From NCBI RefSeq assembly GCF_020297055.1, contig NZ_JAIXCQ010000006.1, forward strand, positions 62,001 through 126,000: a stretch of DNA of 64,000 nucleotides. The letters are read 5' to 3'. Positions 48,022-58,543 of this stretch are shown here, piece after piece. The translations under genes were made by a program, and so were the position numbers. This DNA is from Isoptericola luteus. GTDB lineage: Bacteria > Actinomycetota > Actinomycetes > Actinomycetales > Cellulomonadaceae. The notes beneath the pieces were generated by a model, which had not been told where the DNA came from, did no database searches, and saw only the letters and a program-made list of their open reading frames with translations. Position 1 is the stretch's first letter, and every line of letters begins with the position of its first letter.

Positions 48022-48678
48022 GTGACCGAGAGCACGGTGAGTGACGGACCCTCCTCCGACGTCGACGGCAACGACGATCCCCAGCCCGGCGGCGTGCGCC
48101 CGCTGGCCTACCGCACCCTCGGCGTCCTGCTGACGGTGCTCGGCGGGATCGGCTTCGCCGGCTCGTTCTGGCTCTCCTACGAGAAGATCCAGAGCTTCGT
48201 CAACCCGGAGCGCGCGGCGAGCTGCACCATCAACATCTTCCTGTCGTGCAGCGACGCGATGGGGTCCTGGCAGGGCGCGCTGCTCGGGTTCCCGAACCCC
48301 TTCATCGGTCTGGCGGCGTTCCCGGTGGTGGTCACCACCGGGGTCGTGGTGCTGGCGGGGGTGCGCCTGCCGCGCTGGTACTGGCTGGGCCTGCTCGGCG
48401 GGTCGGTGCTGGGTCAGGCACTGATCTTCTTCCTCATGTGGACGAGCTTCTACGACCTGGTCAAGCTCTGCCCGGCCTGCCTGGTGGTGTGGACGATCAT
48501 GTGGCCGCTGCTGTGGTTCCAGGTGGTCCACGCGGTCCAGGAGGGCCACCTGCCGGCGGGCGCTGGGCTGCGTCGTGCCGTCGTGGGCAACCGCGGGATC
48601 GTGCTGGTCATCGGCTACGTCGTGGCCGTGGGCTGGCTGCTGCTCGCCGTCGGGCCGGAGCTGTTCGCGTCCTTCTGA
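48022..48678 (+). CDS. Vitamin K epoxide reductase-family protein
   Basis: The 218-residue membrane protein has four to five helices and the VKOR cysteine pattern: a loop pair in ERAASCTINIFLSCSDAMGS (about Cys63 and Cys71) and the redox CxxC in KLCPACLVVW (about Cys153 and Cys156). VKOR reoxidises a DsbA-like partner using quinone and so drives disulfide formation in secreted proteins of actinobacteria. No DsbA-like gene is next to it. TACCGT lies 6 bases before the GTG at 48022, which I prefer to the GTG at 48004. It lies 97 bases before leuS. Confidence 0.9.
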   Translation: MTESTVSDGPSSDVDGNDDPQPGGVRPLAYRTLGVLLTVLGGIGFAGSFWLSYEKIQSFVNPERAASCTINIFLSCSDAMGSWQGALLGFPNPFIGLAAFPVVVTTGVVVLAGVRLPRWYWLGLLGGSVLGQALIFFLMWTSFYDLVKLCPACLVVWTIMWPLLWFQVVHAVQEGHLPAGAGLRRAVVGNRGIVLVIGYVVAVGWLLLAVGPELFASF

Positions 48679-48775
48679 CGCGGGCGGGGTGCGCGGATCG
48701 CCGAGAGGACCGTGGGCCGGGTGGTGCCCGCGAACCGCTCCGGCACCCGCCTGACCGGCCGGTAGACTCCGGCGG

Positions 48776-51712
<2,937 letters not shown>

Positions 51713-51713
51713 G

Positions 51714-53285
51714 TTGTCCACGAGCCGTCTGGAGGGTGCCCTCGCGCGCAGCGAGGGCGCCTTCGGCACGCCCGCGCTGGCGCTCCTGCACCGCAAGGAG
51801 GGCCCGCTCGTCGTCGCCGTCCTGTCGCTGATCTTCACGCCCGGTCGTTCGCGGGTGGCCACGGAGCAGATGCACGTCGAGGTGGAGGACCTGCTCGCCG
51901 AGGCGCGCTCCGGCGACCGCGACGTGCCCGACGGGCCCGCGCGCGCCCTGTGCTCACGCTGGGTGGCGGGGCGCTGGCTGGTGCGTTCGCTCGACGACGA
52001 GGGCGTCGAGCAGTACCAGGTGAGCTCGCACGCCGCGGAGGCGCTGGCGTTCGTCGACCGGACCCAGGGCTCGCGGTCGCTGGTGAGCGAGTCTCGGATC
52101 CGCACGCTGCTGGTGGCTCTCGACGGGCTGGCCCGGGACGCACGCCCCGACCGGGCCTCGCAGCAGGCGGCGCTGCGCGAGCAGATCGCACGGTCCCGCG
52201 ACGAGGTCGCGCGCGCCGAGGCGGAGCTGGCGCGGCTGGAGGCGGGCGGCCCCGTCACGCAGGTCCCGACGGACCGCCTGGTGGAGCAGCTCGACAACGT
52301 CGCGTCCCTCGTCCGCGAGCTCCCGGCGGACTTCGCACGCGTCGTGGAGTCGATCGCCGAGCTGCAGCGTGCCATCGTCACGAGCCTGCGGCAGGACGAG
52401 CGCGCCACGGGGGAGGTGCTGGGCGACTATCTCGACGCGTCGGAGCACCTCATGCGCCGCACCCCGGAGGGCCGGGCGTTCGCTGGCGCGATGGAGGTGC
52501 TGCGCGACCCGCAGCTGCTGGCCCAGGTGGACGACGGCGTCCGCGCGGTGCTGTCCCACCCGTTCGCGGCCGACGTGCCCGAGGACCGGCGCGAGGCGGT
52601 GCGTGCCCTCTACGGGCAGCTGCTCACGGCGGTCGACGCCGTCCTCGACGCGCAGGCCCGGGCCTCGCGCACCATCACGCAGCAGCTGCGGGTGCACAAC
52701 CCGCTGCGCGACCGCGAGCTCGACGCCGCCCTGCGCGAGGCGACGGCGGCGATGGCCCAGTGGTTCCCGGCGTCCGCGCGCGCCGCCCGGGTCGAGCCGC
52801 TGCGGTGGTTCGAGCGGGCCCGGCTCGGCCGGTTCCGCGACCAGCTGCACGACCTGCGTCCTGAGACGCCGCCCGAGGCCCTGCGTGAGCAGCACGACCT
52901 CGACGACCACGACGCGGGCAGCCCGCTGGCGACGCTGCGCGGCATGGGCGGCCCGCGCTACGCGGAGACGACGGCGCACGTGGCGCGCATGCTGGCCGCG
53001 CGCGGGACGGCGAGCGCCGACGAGGCGTTCGCCTCCGCGCCCGTCGAGCTGCGGCGGCCCGTGGAGCTGCTCGGCTACCTGGAGCTGGCGGCTCCCGACG
53101 CGCTGGACGAGGTGCTGGCGGCCGGGGACGTGCCCGCGGACCGGGTGCGGCGGGTGACGACGGTGCGCGCGGACGGCACCACGCGCGACCTGGCGCTGCC
53201 GCTGGTGCGGCTCGAGGTCGGCGACGACGCTCCGGGCGCCCGGGCGGAGACGCCGGCGAACATCAGGGACGAGGGGGAGGCATGA
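51714..53285 (+). CDS. jetA: Wadjet JetA / condensin MksF-like protein (DUF3375)
   Basis: The 523-residue protein matches DUF3375. Its N-terminal winged-helix part has ALALLHRKEGPLVVAVLSLIF (split after residue 20) and LCSRWVAGRWLVRS. A coiled-coil region follows (about 140-260), then ITQQLRVHNPLRDRELDAAL and WFERARLGRFRDQL. JetA/MksF is the kleisin-like subunit that bridges the heads of the SMC-like JetC. It starts with the rare TTG one base after the leuS stop and has no clear ribosome site, which implies translational coupling to leuS. It overlaps jetB by 4 bases. In Wadjet the complex extrudes DNA loops and marks plasmids for cleavage. Confidence 0.88.
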   Translation: MSTSRLEGALARSEGAFGTPALALLHRKEGPLVVAVLSLIFTPGRSRVATEQMHVEVEDLLAEARSGDRDVPDGPARALCSRWVAGRWLVRSLDDEGVEQYQVSSHAAEALAFVDRTQGSRSLVSESRIRTLLVALDGLARDARPDRASQQAALREQIARSRDEVARAEAELARLEAGGPVTQVPTDRLVEQLDNVASLVRELPADFARVVESIAELQRAIVTSLRQDERATGEVLGDYLDASEHLMRRTPEGRAFAGAMEVLRDPQLLAQVDDGVRAVLSHPFAADVPEDRREAVRALYGQLLTAVDAVLDAQARASRTITQQLRVHNPLRDRELDAALREATAAMAQWFPASARAARVEPLRWFERARLGRFRDQLHDLRPETPPEALREQHDLDDHDAGSPLATLRGMGGPRYAETTAHVARMLAARGTASADEAFASAPVELRRPVELLGYLELAAPDALDEVLAAGDVPADRVRRVTTVRADGTTRDLALPLVRLEVGDDAPGARAETPANIRDEGEA

Positions 53286-54118
53286 CCGAGGTGTCCGAGG
53301 TGGACCACGACGCGGCGCACGACACGGCACAGGTCGCGATGCACGAAGACCACACCGGCGCGCCGCCCGCGGCGCCGCCCGGGCCCCCGACGTTCGTCGA
53401 GCCGGAGGCCGTCGAGGCCGACGTCACCACCCTGTTCGCGGGGGACACCGGCGTGCTGCCGTACCAGGCGCGCCGGGCGCTCGCGCTCGTGCTGCAGCGG
53501 CGCTACCTGTCGGCCGCCGGTCACCCCGCCGAGTGGAAGGCGCTGCTCGCGCACCAGGGAGTGCTCGCGTCGCGCTGCCACGATCTCTTCGTCGAGCTGG
53601 TGGTGGACCGCGACTACGAGATCGCCTACAAGCGTCAGGTGCGCGAGGCAGGGCTGAGCATCCCCGTGCTGCTCAAGGACGAGCCGTACAAGCGCATCGA
53701 GACGCTTCTCATGCTGTTCGCCCGCAACCGGTTCCGTCAGGAGCAGGGCGTCGGCGAGCGTGCGGCGTACGTGGACGCCGAGGAGCTCGTGGACTACGCC
53801 CTCGGATTCCTCGCGCAGGACGAGACCAATCTCGCCGGCCGCCGTCGGGAGATCGACAACGCGGTCGCGTCGCTGGTGCGGGAGCACGTGCTCGACGAGG
53901 TCGCGCAGGGCCGGTACCGGGTGGAGCCCGTGGTCGAGATCCTGCTGCCGGTCGAGCGGCTGCGCGAGCTGACCGCCTGGCTGCGCGACCCCTCGCCGTC
54001 CGGTCCGGGCTCGCCCCACACGACCGACCGCGCCGGTGAGGCGGACGAGGCCGACGAGACCCACGACGCCGACGACGGCTCGGACGCCGTCGACGAGGAC
54101 GAGGAGGCCACGGCGTGA
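53282..54118 (+). CDS. jetB: Wadjet JetB / condensin MksE-like protein (DUF4194)
   Basis: The 278-residue protein has the DUF4194 core (about 60-225), a pair of winged helices: GVLPYQARRALALVLQRRYL, LFVELVVDRDYEIAYKRQV, KDEPYKRIETLLMLFARNRF (about 132-151) and RYRVEPVVEILLPVERLREL. This KITE-like subunit binds JetA and the JetC heads. Compared with typical members of about 200 residues it has extra ends: an acidic, His-containing N-terminus (about 1-45) and an Asp/Glu-rich C-terminus (about 245-278). Both ends are probably disordered. ATGA overlaps link it to jetA and GTGA overlaps link it to jetC. Confidence 0.88.
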   Translation: MTEVSEVDHDAAHDTAQVAMHEDHTGAPPAAPPGPPTFVEPEAVEADVTTLFAGDTGVLPYQARRALALVLQRRYLSAAGHPAEWKALLAHQGVLASRCHDLFVELVVDRDYEIAYKRQVREAGLSIPVLLKDEPYKRIETLLMLFARNRFRQEQGVGERAAYVDAEELVDYALGFLAQDETNLAGRRREIDNAVASLVREHVLDEVAQGRYRVEPVVEILLPVERLRELTAWLRDPSPSGPGSPHTTDRAGEADEADETHDADDGSDAVDEDEEATA

Positions 54119-57100
54119 CCGTCACGGGCACGAGCACGACGTCAGAGGCCGCTGCCGCCGCGCCCCGGATGCAGCAGTCGCTGTTCGGGCTGATCCCCAC
54201 GGCGTCGGACGGGCGCCAGTGGGTGGCGCACTCGATGCAGCTCGTCAACTGGGGCGGGTACCACGGGCACCACGAGGTGCGGTTCGCGGGGACGACGACG
54301 CTGCTCACGGGCGCGTCCGGCTCGGGGAAGTCCACGCTGCTGGACGCGTACATCGCGCTGATGATGAGCCACACCACGCCGTTCAACGGTGCGTCGAACG
54401 GGGCCACCAGCGGGCGCGCCCGGGGGCAGGAGCAGCGCAACGTCGTCTCGTACGCCCGCGGCAAGCTCGACGAGCAGCGCACCGGTGCGGCGACGTCGAA
54501 GGACCGGGTGCTGCGCGGCGAGACGTCGGACACGTGGTCGGCGATCGCGATGACCTGGTCGTCCCAGGCCGGCGAGCGGATCACCGCCTTGCGCGCCTGG
54601 TACGTGCCGCGGGGCGCGAGCCGGGCGGACGAGACGACGCCGGTGCGCGCCGTCGTCGACGCGGACTTCGACGCGCGGCGGCTCGAGCCGCTCGCGGCGC
54701 AGCGCTTCGGCCGGGCGGGGCTCTCGGCCGCCGGGCTGACGACGTTCGACACCGACAAGGCGTTCGCCACGCGGCTGCACGCGGCGCTCGGCATCGGCGC
54801 CGCCGGGGACGGCGACACGGCGATGCAGCTGCTCGGCCGCATCCAGGCGGGGCAGCAGATCACCACGGTCGACGCCCTGTACAAGGCGATGGTGCTCTCG
54901 GCGCCCGAGACGATCCGCATCGCCGATCGCGCCGTCGCGCACTTCGACGAGCTGAGCGAGGTGCGGCACGAGATGGACACCGCGCAGCGTCAGGTCGACG
55001 TGCTGCGCCCGATGCTGGACCACCGCGCGGCGATCGACGCCGCGGTCCAGGCCCGCCGCGTCGTCGAGGACCTCGGGCTCGACGCCGCCGGCGCCGCCGT
55101 CGCCACCCCGGGCTCGCAGGGCGACGGGGGCCCGCGGGGTGGGTCGCCCACGCCGTTCACGGCCTGGCGCGACCGCACCCAGCTCGACCTGCTGCGCGAC
55201 GCGGAGACGCACAACCGCACCCAGCACCGCGCGGCCGCCGAGCGGGTCGCCGTCGCCGAGCAACGGATCGCCGCCGCGGAGGCCGAGCTCGAGCAGGTCC
55301 GGGCCGACCAGCGCAAGAACGGCGGCGACGCGATCGAGGCGGCGGAGCGCGACGTGCGCGAGGCCGAGCGCGGTCTCGCCGACGCGCGGCGCGCCCGGGC
55401 GGAGCTGGAGGGTCAGGTCGCGCCGCTCGAGCGCGACGTCTCCACCCGGCGTGACCTGGAGCGGCTGCACGCCGACGCACGCCGGTACCGCGACGAGCGC
55501 GACCGGCACACGGACGCGCTGTCCGAGGCGGTGCTCGACGCGAGCACCCGGGAGAAGGTGGCCGCCCAGGCGCTCGCGGAGCTGGAGCGTGAGGCCGCCT
55601 CGCTGCGCGACCGCAAGGGCAACGTCCCGCGCGAGCTGCACGAGGCGCGCGTGGCCCTCGCCCGGGCGTCAGGGTTGCGCGTGGAGGACCTGCCGTTCGT
55701 CGGCGAGCTGCTCGAGGTCCGCGGGGAGTACGAGCCGTGGCGGGAGGCCGCCGGCCTCGCGCTCGGCGGCTTCGCGCTGACGCTGCTCGTCGACGAGGAC
55801 CGGCTGTCGGGGTTCCGCACGGCGATCGACGACGTGCCGTCGGCGGTGCGGCTCCGGTTCGAGGGCGTGCCCACCGGCCTGCCGCTGTACGAGGAGACGG
55901 ACCGTTCGCTGCTGGGCGGGCGGCTCGAGATCAAGGCGGGGCCGTTCGGCGGCTGGCTCGCGGGCCGGCTCGCCGAGCGGTTCGCGTACGTCTGCGTGGA
56001 CGACCCGGCCGACCTGGCCCGGCACGACCTCGCCCTCACGCGCACCGGCCAGACCACCGAGGGCCGCCGCGGCGCCCACGGCGGCCGGGGCCGCGCGTCC
56101 GCGCTGGGCTTCAGCAACCACCGCCGGCTCGAGAAGCTGGTGGACGACGTCGCCGCCGCGCGCACCGAGCTGCGGCTCGCCACCGAGACGCTGGCGGGGG
56201 CGCGTCTGCGGCAGAAGGGCGAGGCCGACCACTTCGTCGCCTACAGCCAGGCGCTGCGCGTGGGGTGGGACGACATCGACGTGGCCGGGGCCGAGGCCAG
56301 GGCCGCCGAGCGCCGCGAACGGCTCGGGGCGCTGGTCGCGGGCTCCGACGTCCTGCGCGCGCTCAAGGCCGACGAGGACGCGCTGCGCGCCCGGCTCACC
56401 GAGCTCTACCGGGAGCGCGCCGAGGGACAGAACCGGGTGACCGAGCTCGGCGCCACCTGGGAGCAGCTCAGCGACCAGGTGGACCAGGTCGCGGACGCCG
56501 TCGAGCGGGCGGACGAGGACGGCGTCGCCCCCAGCCCCGAGCAGGAGCGGCACCTGGGCGAGCTCATGGCCGCCGTGGGCTGGTCCGGGGCGGTCGCGAC
56601 GTCCGGGGGCGGCGGGCTCGCCGACCTCACGACCGCGGTGTCCGCCGTCGAACGTGAGCTGCGGCACGACCTGGACGCGGCCGACGACGCCGAGCGCAAC
56701 GCCCGTGCGGCGCTGGCGGCGCTGTTCGAGCGGTTCAACGACACGTGGCCGGACCCGAACCGCGGGGCCGACCCCGACGCGTCGTACGAGGACTTCCTGC
56801 GGATCTTCTCCGAGCTGGAGTTCGCCCAGCTGTACCGGCTGCGGGGCAAGTGGTCGGCGCACCTGCGCCAGATGTCGGGCGACCAGCTCACCCGGTTGAA
56901 CAACGGGATCGCCCAGGCGGTCGCGGAGATCCGGGACCGGATGGAGCCCGTCAACACCATCCTCGCCACGCTGCCGTTCCGCGACGGCGAGCACCGGCTG
57001 CGCATCACCGCCACGCCCGCGGAGGGGCAGGACGTCGCGTCGTTCCGCCGCCAGCTGCGCGAGCTGGCGACGACGCCCGCGGGGGACGTGCCGATGGCCG

Positions 57101-57567
57101 AGCACGAGCGCCGATACGCGCGCATGTCGCGGCTCATCGACCGGATCCGCCCGGACAGCCCGGAGCGTCGCCGGCTGGTGGACGTGCGCGACCAGGTACG
57201 CATCAGCGCGGAGTGCGTCGACGTCGAGGGCAACCACGTGAGCGTCTACGACCACATCGCCGGCAAGTCCGGCGGGGAGTCGCAGGAGCTCGTGGCGTTC
57301 ATCGTCGGCGCGGCGCTGCGCTACCAGCTCGGCGACGCCGGCGCCGAGCGCCCGCGCTACGCCCCCGTGTTCCTCGACGAGGCGTTCATCAAGGCGGACG
57401 CCCGGTTCGCCGGCCGTGCGGTGGGCGCGTGGCGAGGGCTGGGCTTCCAGCTCGTCGTCGGCGCGCCGCTGGACAAGGTGAGCGCGCTGGAGCCGCACGC
57501 CGACGTCGTCCTGCAGGCCGTCAAGGACGCGACCGGCCGCTCACGGCTGGTGACGCTCGTCGGCTAG
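54115..57567 (+). CDS. jetC: Wadjet JetC / condensin MksB-like SMC ATPase
   Basis: The 1150-residue ATPase has an N-terminal Walker A in LLTGASGSGKSTLLDAYIAL (about 63-82), the family sequence PFNGASNG, and long Ala/Glu/Arg-rich coiled coils (about 350-520 and 690-830) around a hinge-like globular part (about 530-640). The C-terminal head has the ABC signature KSGGESQEL (about 1051-1059), Walker B PVFLDEAFIKAD (about 1084-1095) and VVGAPLDKVSALEPHAD. This is the MukB/SMC-like motor of Wadjet and MksBEF. Both ATPase halves look intact. A jetD gene should follow, but the next gene, 4 bases away, is on the other strand and unrelated. Confidence 0.92.
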   Translation: MTVTGTSTTSEAAAAAPRMQQSLFGLIPTASDGRQWVAHSMQLVNWGGYHGHHEVRFAGTTTLLTGASGSGKSTLLDAYIALMMSHTTPFNGASNGATSGRARGQEQRNVVSYARGKLDEQRTGAATSKDRVLRGETSDTWSAIAMTWSSQAGERITALRAWYVPRGASRADETTPVRAVVDADFDARRLEPLAAQRFGRAGLSAAGLTTFDTDKAFATRLHAALGIGAAGDGDTAMQLLGRIQAGQQITTVDALYKAMVLSAPETIRIADRAVAHFDELSEVRHEMDTAQRQVDVLRPMLDHRAAIDAAVQARRVVEDLGLDAAGAAVATPGSQGDGGPRGGSPTPFTAWRDRTQLDLLRDAETHNRTQHRAAAERVAVAEQRIAAAEAELEQVRADQRKNGGDAIEAAERDVREAERGLADARRARAELEGQVAPLERDVSTRRDLERLHADARRYRDERDRHTDALSEAVLDASTREKVAAQALAELEREAASLRDRKGNVPRELHEARVALARASGLRVEDLPFVGELLEVRGEYEPWREAAGLALGGFALTLLVDEDRLSGFRTAIDDVPSAVRLRFEGVPTGLPLYEETDRSLLGGRLEIKAGPFGGWLAGRLAERFAYVCVDDPADLARHDLALTRTGQTTEGRRGAHGGRGRASALGFSNHRRLEKLVDDVAAARTELRLATETLAGARLRQKGEADHFVAYSQALRVGWDDIDVAGAEARAAERRERLGALVAGSDVLRALKADEDALRARLTELYRERAEGQNRVTELGATWEQLSDQVDQVADAVERADEDGVAPSPEQERHLGELMAAVGWSGAVATSGGGGLADLTTAVSAVERELRHDLDAADDAERNARAALAALFERFNDTWPDPNRGADPDASYEDFLRIFSELEFAQLYRLRGKWSAHLRQMSGDQLTRLNNGIAQAVAEIRDRMEPVNTILATLPFRDGEHRLRITATPAEGQDVASFRRQLRELATTPAGDVPMAEHERRYARMSRLIDRIRPDSPERRRLVDVRDQVRISAECVDVEGNHVSVYDHIAGKSGGESQELVAFIVGAALRYQLGDAGAERPRYAPVFLDEAFIKADARFAGRAVGAWRGLGFQLVVGAPLDKVSALEPHADVVLQAVKDATGRSRLVTLVG

Positions 57568-57571
57568 GCGC

Positions 57572-58387
57572 TCATCCGCGGGTGACCCACACGAACCGCG
57601 TCCGCACCTCCGCCTTGGTGACGGGAACCAGGCGGATGCGCCCCGTCGTCGGACGATCGACCGACACCTTGCGCGTGCGCCACGCCTTGGTGCTGGACCT
57701 GGCGTCGACCGTGCCCGCGTACCGCTTGCCCACGTAGACCTTCATGCGCCCGGCGTCGGGGCCGGTGCGCACGGACAGGCGGATGGTCCGCGCCCTCTCG
57801 TAGGAGTACCTCGTCCGGGTGGAGAGCGAGGCGGAGTTCCGCGTGCTCACCACGGCGTAGGCGTGCTGGTGGGCAGCACCCTGGATGACGGACTTGTTGA
57901 CGTCGAAGTTCAGTATCGGGACGAGCGGGGCGTTCGTGCACTGGGTCTTGGACCACGCGCTCTTGTTCCCGGCGGCGTCGCGGGCGCGGACCCGGATGCA
58001 GAGCTCGCCGCCGTCGTACAGAAGGCCGCGGTAGGAGCGTGTCCCGGCGGAGCGCCAGGTCTTTCCCACGGTCGACCACCCGCTCAGCGCCTCCCGCTCG
58101 CCGGCGACGCGGGTCTGGATCTGGTAACCCGTCACCCCGCGGCTGTCCCGCGACTTCGTCCATGTCGCGCGCGGCTTCCAGGCGTACAGTCCGGCGAAGT
58201 CCGGGCCCTTCGGGTCGAGCCAGCGCTCGAGGCTGACGACCGGGCGGGTCGGGGCGGTGCGGTCGGCGGCATGGGCCGACGGCGCCGCAACCAGCGCACC
58301 GGTCAGCGCGACGGCGAGGCTCAGGAAGAACCCTGCGGCACGGCGGTGGACGGGGCGGCGGGGCTCGGTGCTCGACACGGTGCTCAT
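57572..58387 (-). CDS. Secreted Fn3-like protein of unknown function
   Basis: The 271-residue protein has a clear signal peptide (basic RRPVHRRAAG, then FFLSLAVALTGALVAAPSAH, cleavage after AHA at about 41). The mature part begins with an Fn3-like domain (about 45-150) containing CIRVRARDAAGNKSAWSKTQ, typical of bacterial fibronectin repeats. A second beta-rich part (about 155-271) is rich in Arg, Thr and Lys, with repeated RTG and RTR strings. No catalytic motif is visible; a cell-surface or matrix role is possible. It sits tail to tail with jetC (4 bases apart) where a jetD gene would be expected, and is divergent from glgP. Confidence 0.75.
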   Translation of the reverse strand: MSTVSSTEPRRPVHRRAAGFFLSLAVALTGALVAAPSAHAADRTAPTRPVVSLERWLDPKGPDFAGLYAWKPRATWTKSRDSRGVTGYQIQTRVAGEREALSGWSTVGKTWRSAGTRSYRGLLYDGGELCIRVRARDAAGNKSAWSKTQCTNAPLVPILNFDVNKSVIQGAAHQHAYAVVSTRNSASLSTRTRYSYERARTIRLSVRTGPDAGRMKVYVGKRYAGTVDARSSTKAWRTRKVSVDRPTTGRIRLVPVTKAEVRTRFVWVTRG

Positions 58388-58531
58388 GAATCTCCAGTGT
58401 CCGGCGATGGGTCGAGCCGGAGCATATCGGGACATCCCGCCCCGCACCGGGTGAAGTCCGGGGTCTTCTCGGGCCACCGGCGGGTGCGGGAGGACCGCCG
58501 CTGCGACCGGCGGTGGGCGGGGCCCCGTGTA

Positions 58532-58537
58532 TAGGGT
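58532..58537 (+). promoter_or_regulatory. -10 element of the glgP promoter (leaderless)
   Basis: TAGGGT, part of TATAGGGT, lies 6 bases before the GTG of the phosphorylase gene. No Shine-Dalgarno sequence intervenes, so transcription should begin at or next to the start codon. It is one of the clearest examples of the leaderless pattern in this window. The 156-base divergent gap holds no other gene. Confidence 0.65.
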
Positions 58538-58543
58538 CGGGAC

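Noticed and set aside
48679-48775. T-box or leader peptide attenuator before leuS
   Set aside because: The gap is 97 bases, has no T-box core or run of leucine codons, and the -10 lies 7 bases from the start codon, leaving no leader RNA.
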